Both the position numbers and the translations under genes were made by a program. Source: Floricoccus penangensis (GTDB lineage: Bacteria; Bacillota; Bacilli; Lactobacillales; Streptococcaceae). From it: a stretch of DNA of 64,000 nucleotides. The notes beneath the pieces were generated by a model. It worked only from the letters and a program-made list of their open reading frames with translations. It did not search any database and was not told the DNA's origin. Below, in pieces: positions 1 to 10,075 of this stretch. Every line of letters begins with the position of its first letter. Position 1 is the stretch's first letter. The stretch spans positions 124,001 through 188,000 of the forward strand of contig NZ_MKIQ01000027.1 in the NCBI RefSeq assembly GCF_001832885.1, read 5' to 3'.

Positions 1-2790
1 AATATTCATCTATATCGTCCATTCCCTGTTGAAAATTTCATAGAACATCTACCTAAAACTGCAAAAAATATTGCTGTATTAGATAGAACAAAAGAACCTG
101 GAAGCAATGGTGAGCCACTTTATTTAGATGTCAAAAGTGCATTGTTCAACCATGATGTTAAGGTAATTGGAGGTCGATATGGAATTGGAAGTAAGGATAC
201 AACACCTCAACAAATAATTGCTGTGTATGATGAGCTATTAAAAGAAAAATCTAAAACTTTATTTACAGTAGGTATTAAGGATGATGTGACTAATTTATCA
301 CTTGACTTAGGTGAAGAAATTGACTTGACTCCATCTACAACGTATCAAGCTAAATTCTGGGGATTTGGTAGTGATGGTACAGTTGGTGCAAATAAATCAG
401 CTATAAAGATTATTGGAAACAATACCGATAAATATATACAAGGCGCATTTTCATATGATTCTAAGAAATCAGGCGGACTAACTGTCAGTCATTTAAGATT
501 TGGAAGTACACCTATAAAATCAACATATCTGATACAAAGTGCTGATTTTGTTGCTGTTCATGCATCAAATTACCTTCATCAGTATGACGTTTTAAAAGGT
601 CTTAAACCTGGTGGGACATTCTTGCTAAATACTTTATGGAACGATGAACAATTAGATAAGCATTTACCAAGTAAGTTTAAAAAATATATTGCTGAAAACA
701 ATATTGAATTTTATACCCTTGATGCTGTAAATATTGCTCGCGAGGTAGGCCTTGGAAGAAGAATAAATACTGCAATGCAAGTTGCCTTCTTTAAATTAAC
801 AAATATCATGCCATTTGATCAGGCAATGAGTATTTTAAAACAAGATGCACTAGATTCTTATGCAAGAAAATCAATGAAAATTGTTGAGAGTAACCACTTA
901 GCAATGGACATAGCTGCTGAAAGACTACATAAGGTTGAAGTTCCTGAATCTTGGAAAGATGCACAAGCTCCGGAAAAGAAAAAAGGAAACAAAGGGGAGA
1001 ACAAATATGTTTTCCAAATTGTTAACAGTGTGAATTCACAAGAAGGTGATGAGCTTTCTGTTGGTGATTTAGTTGCAAATAATATGACTGATGGTCGCAT
1101 ACCTGTTGGTACCGCAGCATTTGAAAAACGCGGTGTAGCTCTCGAAGTGCCTGTCTGGAATGCTGAAGCATGTACGGCATGTAACCAATGCTCGTTCGTA
1201 TGCCCCCATGCTGCAATTCGTCCCTTCTTAATTGATGAAGATGAAATGAATCAAGCACCTGATGGTTACCATGTAAAAGATTTTAAAGGTAAAGACGGAC
1301 TCATGTATCGAATACAAGTATCTGTTGAGGACTGTACGGGTTGTGGACTTTGTGTAGAAGCTTGTCCAGCCAAAGAAAAAGGTGCTTTAGTTATGAAGCC
1401 ATATGAAGAAGTTAATGACCAAACCGTAAATTGGGCATTTTCAATGACTCTAAAACAAAAAGAGAATCCAGCAAGGGAAAATACAGTACTTGGAAGTCAG
1501 TTTAATAAACCATTGTTAGAATTTTCAGGTGCATGTTCAGGTTGTGGAGAAACACCATATGTAAAATTACTAACACAAATGTTTGGTGATAGGATGATGA
1601 TTGCCAATGCTACTGGATGTTCATCAATATGGGGAGGAGCTGCTCCTGCAACTCCATATACCACAAATGAAGATGGACAAGGTCCAGCATGGTCAAATTC
1701 TTTATTAGAGGATAATGCGGAATTTGGTTACGGGATGTGGCTTGCAAGTGTAGCACGTAGAGATAAATTAGCCTCTCAAATGGAAGATTTGATTCCTTTT
1801 GCATCTGAAGAACTCGCTAATTTGATGAAGGACTGGATTGAGCATCGTTTTGAGTCACAAGGAACAAGACAAAGAGCTGAAAAATTAAAAGCAGCATTGA
1901 AAGATGTTTCAGATAATGATGCATTTAAAGAAATTATCAAACACCAGGATCAATTCGTTAAACCGAGTCAATGGATGATTGGTGGAGATGGTTGGGCATA
2001 TGATATTGGTTATGGTGGTATTGACCATGTAATTGCAAGTGGTGCAGATGTAAACCTACTAGTTATGGATAATGAGGTTTATGCTAATACTGGAGGTCAA
2101 GTTTCAAAAGCCACTCCTGCTAGTGCGATAGAAAAATTCTCAGCAGCTGGTAAAGAAGCAGCTAAAAAAGACTTAGGCTTCATGGCAATGACATATGGAA
2201 ATGTATATGTGGCTCAAATTGCAAGTGGCGCAAATCAAATGCAAACTATAAAAGCATTTGAAGAAGCAGAAAGACATAATGGTCCTTCACTAATTATTGC
2301 TTATACCCCTTGTATTTCTCACGGTTTACGCGGAGGAATGAGTAAGACATTAACTGAAGCTAAAGAAGCAGTTGATTCAGGATATTGGCAACTTTATAGA
2401 TATAATCCAGACTTAGAAGAAAAAGGTAAAAATCCTCTAACTTTAGATTTCAAAAAACCAAACTTTGATCAAATGACAGATTTCATGTTACAGCAAGTTC
2501 GCTTTTCAAGTCTAAAATCACTTAGCCCTTCCAAAGCAGAGCTATTATTTGAAAAGACTAAACAAGATGCAAGACGCAAGTTTTTACGTTATGCAAGAAT
2601 GTCTGGTGATGCTGAGAAATTCCTTGCTAAAGAAGAAAAAGCCAAAGGGATAGTCAAAGAAGAGACTGAGAAGGTTGAAAAACCAGTGAGACGTGAAAAA
2701 CGTGAGCGAGTTGTTGACCCAGAGGCAGAAGCAAGAAGGGCAGCTAGACGTGCTGAACGTGCAGCAAAAAGAGCAACTAAGGACGAATAA
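1..2790 (+). CDS. nifJ: Pyruvate:ferredoxin (flavodoxin) oxidoreductase, 5'-truncated
   Basis: Oxidatively decarboxylates pyruvate to acetyl-CoA and CO2 in the cytosol, reducing ferredoxin or flavodoxin. The frame is open from base 1, so 929 C-terminal residues are present and roughly the first quarter of a normal PFOR (about 1,200 residues) lies off the left edge; a TTG near 142 is internal. Two 4Fe-4S motifs (CTACNQCSFVCP near 391, CTGCGLCVEACP near 445) mark the ferredoxin-like domain. Proximal-cluster cysteines are seen in ACSGCGE, ATGCSS and YTPCISHG. The thiamine diphosphate region includes GGDGWAYDIGYGG and DNEVYANTGGQ. The last 50 or so residues form a charged Glu/Lys/Arg/Ala tail beyond the catalytic core. 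No terminator is seen before cdaA. Confidence 0.96.
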   Translation, partial: NIHLYRPFPVENFIEHLPKTAKNIAVLDRTKEPGSNGEPLYLDVKSALFNHDVKVIGGRYGIGSKDTTPQQIIAVYDELLKEKSKTLFTVGIKDDVTNLSLDLGEEIDLTPSTTYQAKFWGFGSDGTVGANKSAIKIIGNNTDKYIQGAFSYDSKKSGGLTVSHLRFGSTPIKSTYLIQSADFVAVHASNYLHQYDVLKGLKPGGTFLLNTLWNDEQLDKHLPSKFKKYIAENNIEFYTLDAVNIAREVGLGRRINTAMQVAFFKLTNIMPFDQAMSILKQDALDSYARKSMKIVESNHLAMDIAAERLHKVEVPESWKDAQAPEKKKGNKGENKYVFQIVNSVNSQEGDELSVGDLVANNMTDGRIPVGTAAFEKRGVALEVPVWNAEACTACNQCSFVCPHAAIRPFLIDEDEMNQAPDGYHVKDFKGKDGLMYRIQVSVEDCTGCGLCVEACPAKEKGALVMKPYEEVNDQTVNWAFSMTLKQKENPARENTVLGSQFNKPLLEFSGACSGCGETPYVKLLTQMFGDRMMIANATGCSSIWGGAAPATPYTTNEDGQGPAWSNSLLEDNAEFGYGMWLASVARRDKLASQMEDLIPFASEELANLMKDWIEHRFESQGTRQRAEKLKAALKDVSDNDAFKEIIKHQDQFVKPSQWMIGGDGWAYDIGYGGIDHVIASGADVNLLVMDNEVYANTGGQVSKATPASAIEKFSAAGKEAAKKDLGFMAMTYGNVYVAQIASGANQMQTIKAFEEAERHNGPSLIIAYTPCISHGLRGGMSKTLTEAKEAVDSGYWQLYRYNPDLEEKGKNPLTLDFKKPNFDQMTDFMLQQVRFSSLKSLSPSKAELLFEKTKQDARRKFLRYARMSGDAEKFLAKEEKAKGIVKEETEKVEKPVRREKRERVVDPEAEARRAARRAERAAKRATKDE

Positions 2791-2838
2791 AATAATCTGT
2801 TTGTCTTAATAAATCAATTTGAAATCTCGGAGTATATT

Positions 2839-3705
2839 ATGAATGACATTAATCAAATATTTAATCCGCAATTCTGGAGTGAAATAATTCAACTCAATCT
2901 CACGCCTTGGCGATTGTTTATTTCAATTGTTGATATTGCGGTAGTGACCTACTTTATTTACCGAATTATGCGTTATGTTCAAGGTAGTAAAGTTGTTACC
3001 CTTGTTAGAGGAGTTTTGCTTTTCGTTTTAATAAGAATAATAAGTGAAATACTAGGTCTTACAACAGTAACTTGGCTCCTAAACCAAGTTATTACATACG
3101 GTGTAATTGCGGGTGTTATTATCTTTCAACCTGAGATTAGGAGAGCTTTAGAGCAACTTGGTAGAACAACAAATATTTTACGACCGGCAGTTAAAAGAGT
3201 AGATTCAAAAGACTATGTTCAAGCATATGAAAAGGCACTTGATTACATGGCTAAAAGAAAAATTGGTGCCTTAATTTCAATTGCTAAAACCCAAAGTTTA
3301 GAAGAATTTTCTAACACGGGAATCCCATTAAATTCAGATATTTCTGCTGAATTATTAATAAATATATTTATTCCAAATACACCTCTTCACGATGGAGCAG
3401 TAATTGTTGAAGGAAATAAAATTATTTCTGCATGTGCATATTTACCTTTAACGGATAAATCAAGTATTCCAAAGGCATTTGGAACACGACATAGAGCAGC
3501 CATTGGTATGAGTGAAGCTACTGACGCCCTTACATTAGTTGTTTCTGAAGAAACAGGTGGTATTAGTATTACAAAAAATGGAGAATTCTATTCAGAAGTA
3601 TCCAAAGAAAAACTTCATGAGGTTTTAACTTTAGAGCTTGGTGAAAAAACAGAGGAGAAAGATAGTTTCTTAGAGAAGATTAAGAAGGGATGGCTTAAAA
3701 AATGA
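2839..3705 (+). CDS. cdaA: Diadenylate cyclase CdaA
   Basis: Membrane-bound enzyme that makes cyclic di-AMP from two ATP. The 288 residues have about three hydrophobic segments in the first 90, then a DAC domain. The DGA motif is in LHDGAVI (about residue 185) and the RHR motif in GTRHRAAIG (about 215). ATG at 2839 follows a GGAG-type ribosome site. The gene overlaps cdaR by 4 bases (ATGA) and is followed by glmM, the classic Firmicutes cluster in which CdaR and GlmM interact with and modulate CdaA. C-di-AMP controls potassium and osmolyte homeostasis and wall integrity. Confidence 0.97.
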   Translation: MNDINQIFNPQFWSEIIQLNLTPWRLFISIVDIAVVTYFIYRIMRYVQGSKVVTLVRGVLLFVLIRIISEILGLTTVTWLLNQVITYGVIAGVIIFQPEIRRALEQLGRTTNILRPAVKRVDSKDYVQAYEKALDYMAKRKIGALISIAKTQSLEEFSNTGIPLNSDISAELLINIFIPNTPLHDGAVIVEGNKIISACAYLPLTDKSSIPKAFGTRHRAAIGMSEATDALTLVVSEETGGISITKNGEFYSEVSKEKLHEVLTLELGEKTEEKDSFLEKIKKGWLKK

Positions 3706-4664
3706 GACAAATAAAAAATTTTTCTTATAGTAAGACATTCTATATTTTAGTTTCCTTGCTTTTTGCATTGATATTATTCTTTAATGCTAACTCTATTCAG
3801 TTGAAAAACAGTGGAAAAAGTACACAAAATATGCAGACATATAGTGTCACACTGCAAGATGTCCCTATACAAGTGAAATATGATTCAGATAAATATTTTA
3901 TTAGTGGATTTGATAATTTAGCTACTGTTTACCTGTCAAGTTATAATCAAGTCAGATTAGATGCTGAAAAGTCAAAGGACACAAGAAGCTTTACCCTTAT
4001 AGCAGATTTAAGTAATGCAAAAGAAGGAACTATGGATGTTCCAGTTCGTATTCAAGAACTAGCCTCAGGAGTTAATGGCCAAGTTGATCCTAGCTCAATT
4101 ACAATTACAATTGAAAAGAAATCTTCCAAGACATTTCCAATTACCACTAGAGTTGATGAAAAGTTAATACCAGATGGTTATAAATTATCAAGTGTTTCAA
4201 TAGATAAAGATAAAGCAACTATTATATCAGGAGCTGACATAATATCTAAAATTGACCATGTTCAAGCTTCCGTTCCTAGTGATGTTATTTTAGATGATAA
4301 TTACAAAGGTAAGGTTACTCTGCAGGCAGTCGATAAGGCTGGAAAAATATTACCTGCGACTATTAAACCAGAATCAGTAAATATCGATGTTAAAATAAAA
4401 AAACCTGAAAAGGAAGTACCTTTAGTTGGGAAAATAACAGGAGAAGTTGATGGTAAATTCTCTGGTTTTAATTTTGATATTGAAACTAAAAATGTTACAA
4501 TATCTGGTGATCCTACGTATTTAAATGCTATTTCACAAATATCTCTTCCTGTTGACGTAACAGATGTTACAAAAGAAAAGACGATTGAAATACCAGTATC
4601 AGCGGATAATGTATTAGTAGAACCATCAGTTGTAAAAGTTAAAGTTACACCAATAAAAAAATAA
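3702..4664 (+). CDS. cdaR: CdaA regulator CdaR (YbbR-domain protein)
   Basis: Regulator of the diadenylate cyclase encoded just upstream, translationally coupled to it through an ATGA overlap. The 320-residue protein has one N-terminal transmembrane segment (about residues 10-28) and an extracytoplasmic part made of several beta-rich YbbR repeats, recognisable by recurring VPV...I.G and VDVTDVT-like stretches. It lacks catalytic motifs, as expected. The order cdaA-cdaR-glmM supports the name more strongly than any single motif. Confidence 0.92.
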   Translation: MRQIKNFSYSKTFYILVSLLFALILFFNANSIQLKNSGKSTQNMQTYSVTLQDVPIQVKYDSDKYFISGFDNLATVYLSSYNQVRLDAEKSKDTRSFTLIADLSNAKEGTMDVPVRIQELASGVNGQVDPSSITITIEKKSSKTFPITTRVDEKLIPDGYKLSSVSIDKDKATIISGADIISKIDHVQASVPSDVILDDNYKGKVTLQAVDKAGKILPATIKPESVNIDVKIKKPEKEVPLVGKITGEVDGKFSGFNFDIETKNVTISGDPTYLNAISQISLPVDVTDVTKEKTIEIPVSADNVLVEPSVVKVKVTPIKK

Positions 4665-4695
4665 GAAGAAAAGTATAGATTAGAAGAGGTTTAGT

Positions 4696-6048
4696 ATGGG
4701 AAAATATTTTGGAACAGACGGAGTTCGTGGAGAGGCAAATATTGAATTAACACCAGAGTTAGCTTTTAAACTTGGAAGATTCGGTGGCTATGTGTTGAGC
4801 CAACATGAGACTGGAACTCCAAAGGTATATGTTGCTAGAGATACAAGGATTTCTGGGCAAATGTTAGAAAGTGCTTTAGTAGCAGGTCTTTTGAGTGTTG
4901 GTATTGAAGTTTACACGCTTGGAGTAATTGCGACTCCAGGTGTAGCTTATCTTGTTAAAAAAGAAGGTGCAAGTGCTGGTGTGATGATTTCAGCAAGTCA
5001 TAATCCTGCCCTAGATAATGGTATTAAATTCTTTGGTGGTGATGGATTTAAGCTTGAAGATGATCAAGAACTTGAAATTGAAGCATTGCTTGATGCTGAA
5101 GAAGATAGACTACCTCGTCCTTCTGCAAAAGGATTGGGAAAAGCTCATGATTACAGTGAGGCAGTTCGCAAGTACAATGAATTTCTTGTATCAACTGCTG
5201 ATGGATTATTTGAAGATTATAATGTAACTCTTGACGCAGCAAATGGGGCTACAAGTACTAGTGTACGAGATGTATTTTCAGATTTAGCTACGGATTTTGA
5301 TGTTATCGGTGAAACACCAGATGGTCTAAATATTAATGATGGAGTTGGTTCAACTCATCCAGAAAATTTAGCAAAAGAAGTGCTTAAAAATAATTCAGAT
5401 TTAGGTCTTGCTTTTGATGGTGACGGAGATCGCTTAATTGCTGTTGACGAAAATGGTCAAATTGTTGATGGTGATAGAATAATGTATATTGTTGGTAAGT
5501 ATTTATCTGAGTCAGGAAAGCTTGCCCAAAATACGGTCGTAACTACTGTTATGAGTAATCTAGGCTTCCATAAAGCATTAGACAATAAAAAAATTACAAG
5601 TGTTATCACTGCTGTAGGAGATCGCTATGTTGTTGAAGAAATGAAGAAAAATAATTATAATTTCGGAGGAGAACAAAGTGGTCACATGATCTTCCTAGAT
5701 TATAATACAACTGGAGATGGTATGCTTTCTGCAATTCAATTAATGAAAGTAATGCGTGAATCTGGGAAAACACTTAGCGAACTTGCTGGAGAGGTTAAGA
5801 TTTACCCACAAAAACTTGTTAATGTTCGAGTTGAAAACTCTATGAAATCAAAAGCAATGGATGTTCCTGCTATTGCTGAAATTATTGGTCAAATGGAAGA
5901 GAAAATGGCTGGTAATGGACGTATACTTGTACGTCCAAGTGGTACAGAACCATTACTTCGAGTAATGGCAGAAGCGCCAACTGATGAAGAAGTAGACCAC
6001 TATGTTGATACAATTGTGGAAGTTGTCAAAAATGAAATTGGAATTTAA
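4696..6048 (+). CDS. glmM: Phosphoglucosamine mutase GlmM
   Basis: Converts glucosamine-6-phosphate to glucosamine-1-phosphate for UDP-GlcNAc and peptidoglycan synthesis. The 450 residues show every alpha-D-phosphohexomutase signature: N-terminal YFGTDGVRG, the phosphoserine loop MISASHNP (serine near 101), the metal-binding DGDGDR loop (near 240), and the C-terminal phosphate-binding RPSGTEP (near 414). The length is normal for GlmM. It is the last gene of the cdaA-cdaR-glmM unit and is followed at once by an intrinsic terminator. Confidence 0.98.
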   Translation: MGKYFGTDGVRGEANIELTPELAFKLGRFGGYVLSQHETGTPKVYVARDTRISGQMLESALVAGLLSVGIEVYTLGVIATPGVAYLVKKEGASAGVMISASHNPALDNGIKFFGGDGFKLEDDQELEIEALLDAEEDRLPRPSAKGLGKAHDYSEAVRKYNEFLVSTADGLFEDYNVTLDAANGATSTSVRDVFSDLATDFDVIGETPDGLNINDGVGSTHPENLAKEVLKNNSDLGLAFDGDGDRLIAVDENGQIVDGDRIMYIVGKYLSESGKLAQNTVVTTVMSNLGFHKALDNKKITSVITAVGDRYVVEEMKKNNYNFGGEQSGHMIFLDYNTTGDGMLSAIQLMKVMRESGKTLSELAGEVKIYPQKLVNVRVENSMKSKAMDVPAIAEIIGQMEEKMAGNGRILVRPSGTEPLLRVMAEAPTDEEVDHYVDTIVEVVKNEIGI

Positions 6049-6063
6049 GTAATAAATATATTT

Positions 6064-6097
6064 AAAAACTTTCTGTATTAAGCGGAAAGTTTTTAAT
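6064..6097 (+). terminator. Intrinsic terminator after glmM
   Basis: A 10-bp inverted repeat, AAAAACTTTC and GAAAGTTTTT, with an 11-base loop lies 16 bases after the glmM stop codon. The A-rich 5' arm suggests it may also work on the other strand. Confidence 0.85.
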
Positions 6098-6150
6098 TTC
6101 ACAATAAATAAAAAGTCATTATATCCCAAGAGATGAGAAGTTTCAGCTTT

Positions 6151-6161
6151 TATGTTATAAT
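6151..6161 (+). promoter_or_regulatory. Extended -10 promoter of obgE
   Basis: TATGTTATAAT contains a perfect -10 (TATAAT, 6156-6161) preceded by TGn, with no good -35 at 17 bases. The start codon of obgE is 33 bases downstream. The same 11-mer precedes gyrA and a prophage gene in this window. Confidence 0.75.
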
Positions 6162-6194
6162 TAGTTAACTATAAGATTTAGAGGAAAAATATAC

Positions 6195-7514
6195 ATGTCA
6201 ATGTTTTTAGATACAGCAAAAGTAGATGTTAAAGGCGGAAATGGTGGTAACGGAATGGTTGCCTTCCGTCGTGAAAAATATGTTCCAGATGGTGGTCCTG
6301 CCGGTGGTGATGGCGGAAAAGGTGGTAATGTCATCTTCAAAGTTGATGAAGGCTTAAGAACCCTTATGGATTTTCGCTATAACCGTAATTTTAAAGCAAA
6401 ACCAGGTGAAAATGGAATGAATAAGGGGATGCACGGACGTGGATCGGCTGATTTAATTGTTTCAGTTCCTCAAGGTACAACTGTAAAAGATCCTGATACA
6501 GGGAAAATCCTTGCTGATTTGCTTACGAACGGTCAAGAGTATGTAGCGGCTAAAGGCGGACGTGGTGGACGAGGTAATATTCGTTTTGCGACACCTAGAA
6601 ATCCTGCACCAGAAATTGCAGAAAATGGTGAACCAGGTCAAGATAGAAGTCTTTTATTAGAACTTCGTGTCTTAGCTGATGTTGGTTTAGTAGGATTCCC
6701 ATCAGTTGGAAAATCAACACTATTAAGTGTTATTTCAAATGCTAGACCAAAAATCGGTGCTTACCACTTTACAACTCTCGTACCAAATATCGGAATGGTC
6801 CGTGTAGGGGATGGAGAAAGTTTCGTAGTAGCAGATATGCCTGGGCTTATTGAAGGAGCTAGCCAAGGTGTTGGATTGGGTACACAATTCCTCCGTCATA
6901 TTGAAAGAACACGTGTTCTTTTACACGTAATAGATATGAGTGGTATGGAAGGACGTGACCCATACGAAGACTATAAGGCTATTAACGACGAATTAGAAAC
7001 ATACAACCTTAGACTATTAGAACGTCCACAAATCATTGTGGCAAATAAAATGGATATGCCTGATTCTGAAGAAAACCTTAAAGAATTTAAGGAAAAACTT
7101 TATGCAAATTACGATGAGTTTGAAGATAAACCTTTAATTTTCCCTGTTAGTGGTATTACACGTCAAGGATTGCAACCAATGCTTGAAGCCACAGCAGAAC
7201 TATTAGAAACAACACCAGAATTTCCTGTATATGATGAAGAAGAATTTCTTCAAGAAGCAGAAGAAGCATACTATGGCTTCAATGAAGAAGGACCAGGATT
7301 TGAAATTGCGCGTGATGATGATGCTTCATGGATTTTATCAGGTGAAAAACTTGAAAAATTATTTAATATGACAAATCTTGACCATGATGAATCAGCTATG
7401 AAGTTCGCACGTCAATTACGTGGTTTGGGAGTCGATGAGGCTCTACGAGAAAGAGGAGCTCGTGACGGTGATATAGTTCGAATTGGTAATTTTGTATTCG
7501 AATTTGTTGATTGA
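6195..7514 (+). CDS. obgE: GTPase Obg (CgtA)
   Basis: Ribosome-associated GTPase needed for late 50S assembly and linked to the stringent response. The 439 residues have three parts: a glycine-rich Obg fold (about 1-158, with [19 protein letters not shown] and GGRGGRGN), a G domain with GFPSVGKS (about 166), DMPGLIEGA and NKMD, and a C-terminal OCT domain (about 350-430) as in Firmicutes orthologues. ATG at 6195 follows GAGG-type pairing. It is transcribed from its own promoter, with a small unknown gene 24 bases downstream. Confidence 0.98.
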   Translation: MSMFLDTAKVDVKGGNGGNGMVAFRREKYVPDGGPAGGDGGKGGNVIFKVDEGLRTLMDFRYNRNFKAKPGENGMNKGMHGRGSADLIVSVPQGTTVKDPDTGKILADLLTNGQEYVAAKGGRGGRGNIRFATPRNPAPEIAENGEPGQDRSLLLELRVLADVGLVGFPSVGKSTLLSVISNARPKIGAYHFTTLVPNIGMVRVGDGESFVVADMPGLIEGASQGVGLGTQFLRHIERTRVLLHVIDMSGMEGRDPYEDYKAINDELETYNLRLLERPQIIVANKMDMPDSEENLKEFKEKLYANYDEFEDKPLIFPVSGITRQGLQPMLEATAELLETTPEFPVYDEEEFLQEAEEAYYGFNEEGPGFEIARDDDASWILSGEKLEKLFNMTNLDHDESAMKFARQLRGLGVDEALRERGARDGDIVRIGNFVFEFVD

Positions 7515-7538
7515 TAAGAGTATTTTAAAGAGGTTAAT

Positions 7539-7712
7539 ATGGGTTTTAAAATTATTTCAAATAGAGATAAGGATGGGAATTTTGTAGCAAGTAGTGATGC
7601 TTGGACAAAAGAAAAAATTGAAGAACTTTTCAATAAATACAATCCCAACAGAAAATTTCGTATTGAACGAGAGAAATTAGCAAAAGAAAAAAATCAAGAA
7701 AAAAATAATTAA
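7539..7712 (+). CDS. Small protein of unknown function, 57 residues
   Basis: ATG at 7539 follows AAAGAGG with good spacing, and the frame runs 57 codons to TAA, between obgE and phoH on the same strand. The product is soluble and very basic: it starts MGFKIISNRDKDGNFV, has a predicted helix (WTKEKIEELFNKYN) and ends in a Lys/Glu/Asn-rich tail. I do not recognise the family. The ribosome site, compact spacing and lysine-rich composition make it a likely real gene, perhaps acting with Obg at the ribosome, but that is only a guess from position. Confidence 0.7.
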   Translation: MGFKIISNRDKDGNFVASSDAWTKEKIEELFNKYNPNRKFRIEREKLAKEKNQEKNN

Positions 7713-7737
7713 TATAATAAATATTAGAGGTGAAAAT

Positions 7738-8697
7738 TTGGAAGAAGTTTCTTATGAAATCATCCTAAATCATCCTGATGAAGGAGAAGTTTTATCAGGT
7801 GCACATGATAAACATCTTAAATATCTTGAAGATGCTGCAAGTGTGAAGATACATTATCGCAGTGAAAAAATTCAAATTATTGGACAAGCTAAAGATGTTG
7901 AAAATGTTCGACTTGCAATTGACGCCTTGCTTGTTTTAGTAAGACGTGGTATGCAAGTTCATACACCTGATATCATTACCGCCTACACCATGGCAAAAAA
8001 TGGTGAGATTAATAATTTCGTTTCTTTATATGAAGAGGAGATTATTCGTGACTCACAAGGAAAAGCTATCCGTGTTAAAAATATTGGACAGAAAATCTAT
8101 GTTGAGGCTGTAAAAAATCATGATATAACATTTGGTATTGGTCCTGCAGGAACTGGTAAAACATTTCTTGCAGTAGTTCTTGCAGTACAAGCTTTAAAGC
8201 GTGGTCATGTAAAACGAATTATCTTAACTCGTCCGGCAGTAGAAGCAGGAGAGAATTTAGGCTTTCTTCCTGGTGATTTACAGGAAAAAGTAGATCCATA
8301 TTTGCGTCCAGTATATGATGCTTTATATCAAGTTTTAGGTAAAGAGACAACTACTCGTATGATGGATCGTGGCACAATTGAAATTGCTCCACTTGCGTAT
8401 ATGAGAGGACGTACGTTAGATGATGCTTTTGTTATTTTAGATGAAGCGCAAAATACCACTGTTATGCAGATGAAAATGTTTTTAACACGTCTTGGCTTTA
8501 ATTCTAAGATGATAGTTAATGGTGATGTCAGTCAAATTGATCTTCCACGTAACGCTAAGAGTGGTTTAATAGATGCCGAACATAAATTAAAAAATATCAA
8601 AGCGATTGATTTTGTTTATTTTACTGCTAAAGATGTTGTACGTCATCCAGTAGTTGCAAGAATTATTGAGGCATATGAAGAATCACGTGAGGATTAA
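7738..8697 (+). CDS. phoH: PhoH-like ATPase (PhoH/YbeZ family)
   Basis: P-loop NTPase of the PhoH family, thought to work with YbeY in RNA or ribosome quality control. The 319 residues carry a short N-terminal KH-like region, Walker A GPAGTGKT (about 137-144) and Walker B VILDEAQN (about 231). The start is TTG at 7738, placed behind AGAGGTG with normal spacing; there is no better ATG. Two genes downstream is ybeY, the usual companion. Confidence 0.95.
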   Translation: MEEVSYEIILNHPDEGEVLSGAHDKHLKYLEDAASVKIHYRSEKIQIIGQAKDVENVRLAIDALLVLVRRGMQVHTPDIITAYTMAKNGEINNFVSLYEEEIIRDSQGKAIRVKNIGQKIYVEAVKNHDITFGIGPAGTGKTFLAVVLAVQALKRGHVKRIILTRPAVEAGENLGFLPGDLQEKVDPYLRPVYDALYQVLGKETTTRMMDRGTIEIAPLAYMRGRTLDDAFVILDEAQNTTVMQMKMFLTRLGFNSKMIVNGDVSQIDLPRNAKSGLIDAEHKLKNIKAIDFVYFTAKDVVRHPVVARIIEAYEESRED

Positions 8698-8702
8698 ATA
8701 AA

Positions 8703-9158
8703 ATGGAATGGTGGGAAGATAGAATACTATCAGCACAAAATGGTACAAATCCAATGTTGATTTTAGAAACAAATGCTGGTTATGCAGTTTTTGGTGATGT
8801 ACAATTTTTACCAGGCTATTGTGTTTTACTTCCAAAACATGAAGTCTCAAGTTTGAATGATTTAGAACTTGAGGAGAGGACACAGTTTCTTCAAGATATG
8901 AGTTTGGTAGGTGATGCAATCATAAAAGTTTGTAATCCTTCTAGGGTTAATTACGATATTTTAGGTAATACAGATAAATTTTTACATGCTCATATTTTTC
9001 CAAGATACATATGGGAAGATAAGGAAAGACAGAAAATGCCTGTTTGGACCTATGATAAATCAAATTGGTCAAATGAAGAGACTCTTTATTCTGAAGAAAA
9101 GTATGGTCAACTCAAACAAATGATAAAATCAAAATTAGATGAGATAGTGAGAAAATGA
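8703..9158 (+). CDS. HIT-family nucleotide-binding protein (variant motif)
   Basis: A 151-residue histidine-triad superfamily protein. HIT proteins are nucleotide hydrolases or transferases acting on AMP-linked substrates such as Ap4A. The motif here reads [10 protein letters not shown]: compared with the standard HxHxHxxPR the first histidine is Phe, while the middle (nucleophile) and last histidines and the PR pair remain. It lies 5 bases after phoH and overlaps ybeY by 4 bases (ATGA), so it is translated with the YbeY unit. Substrate unknown. Confidence 0.82.
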   Translation: MEWWEDRILSAQNGTNPMLILETNAGYAVFGDVQFLPGYCVLLPKHEVSSLNDLELEERTQFLQDMSLVGDAIIKVCNPSRVNYDILGNTDKFLHAHIFPRYIWEDKERQKMPVWTYDKSNWSNEETLYSEEKYGQLKQMIKSKLDEIVRK

Positions 9159-9655
9159 AAATGTATGTAGAAATGCACGATGAAACGGGTGAAGTTTCAA
9201 AAGACATGCAAGAAGATATTGTGAAATTACTGGGGACAGCTGCTCAGAAATTAAACTTATCTAGTGAAAAAGAGATGATGATTACTTTTGTTGATAATGA
9301 AAAAATTCAAGAAATTAATCTATATTACAGAGATAAAGATGCACCTACAGATGTTGTAAGTTTAGAGTATAAACCAGAAGAAATATCTTTTGATGAAGAT
9401 ATTGATTTTGAAGGATTTGATGCTTCAGAATTAATGAATGAATTTGATTCATATATTGGAGAGCTTTACATATCAGTTGATAAAGCTCATGAGCAAGCAG
9501 AAGAATATGGACATAGTTTTGAACGTGAGATGGGTTTTCTAGCAGTTCATGGCTTCTTGCATATAAATGGTTACGACCATTATACTCCTGAAGAAGAAAA
9601 AGAAATGTTTGGTCTTCAGGAAGAAATATTAACGGCCTATGGCCTCAAGAGATAA
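9155..9655 (+). CDS. ybeY: Endoribonuclease YbeY
   Basis: Metal-dependent single-strand RNase involved in 16S rRNA 3' maturation and ribosome quality control. The 166-residue protein carries the zinc-binding signature [11 protein letters not shown] (about residues 131-141). It is coupled to the upstream HIT gene by an ATGA overlap, and its last 17 bases overlap the start of dgkA. Two ATGs lie 6 bases apart at the start, and the first is taken. Confidence 0.96.
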   Translation: MKMYVEMHDETGEVSKDMQEDIVKLLGTAAQKLNLSSEKEMMITFVDNEKIQEINLYYRDKDAPTDVVSLEYKPEEISFDEDIDFEGFDASELMNEFDSYIGELYISVDKAHEQAEEYGHSFEREMGFLAVHGFLHINGYDHYTPEEEKEMFGLQEEILTAYGLKR

Positions 9656-10040
9656 TAGGCGCTGGAAAAATATAACTTTCATCAATTCTTTAGAGTTTGC
9701 TTTATCGGGTATTAAAACAGCATATAAAGAAGAGAGAAATTTGCGAAACCATCTTTTAACTACTATCGCAGTTATATTTGCTGGCTTAATTTTTAGAATT
9801 TCAAAATTTGACTGGCTTTTCGTATTACTAAGTGTTTTTTTGGTGATAGCTGCTGAATTAATAAATTCAGCAATTGAAAATGTAGTTGATTTAGCAAGTG
9901 ATTATCATTTCCATCTTCTTGCTAAGAAAGCAAAAGATATGGCTGCAGGAGCAGTATTAGTTTTATCGGGATTCGCAGTTATTGTAGGATTATTTGTCTT
10001 CCTACCAAAAATATTTGAACTATTGCTGCAATTATTTTAG
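9639..10040 (+). CDS. dgkA: Diacylglycerol/undecaprenol kinase DgkA
   Basis: Small integral membrane kinase that phosphorylates undecaprenol (Gram-positive form) or diacylglycerol, recycling the carrier lipid for wall synthesis. The 133 residues contain an N-terminal amphipathic stretch, three membrane helices and the family signature [14 protein letters not shown]. The reading frame starts inside ybeY (17-base overlap), as in related genomes, and era follows after 35 bases. Confidence 0.95.
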   Translation: MASRDNRRWKNITFINSLEFALSGIKTAYKEERNLRNHLLTTIAVIFAGLIFRISKFDWLFVLLSVFLVIAAELINSAIENVVDLASDYHFHLLAKKAKDMAAGAVLVLSGFAVIVGLFVFLPKIFELLLQLF

Positions 10041-10075
10041 ATTTAGTAGATAATATAAAAATAGAAAGAAGAACT

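Noticed and set aside
142-144. TTG as the start of nifJ
   Set aside because: The frame stays open to base 1 with family-like sequence, so this is an internal codon of a truncated gene.
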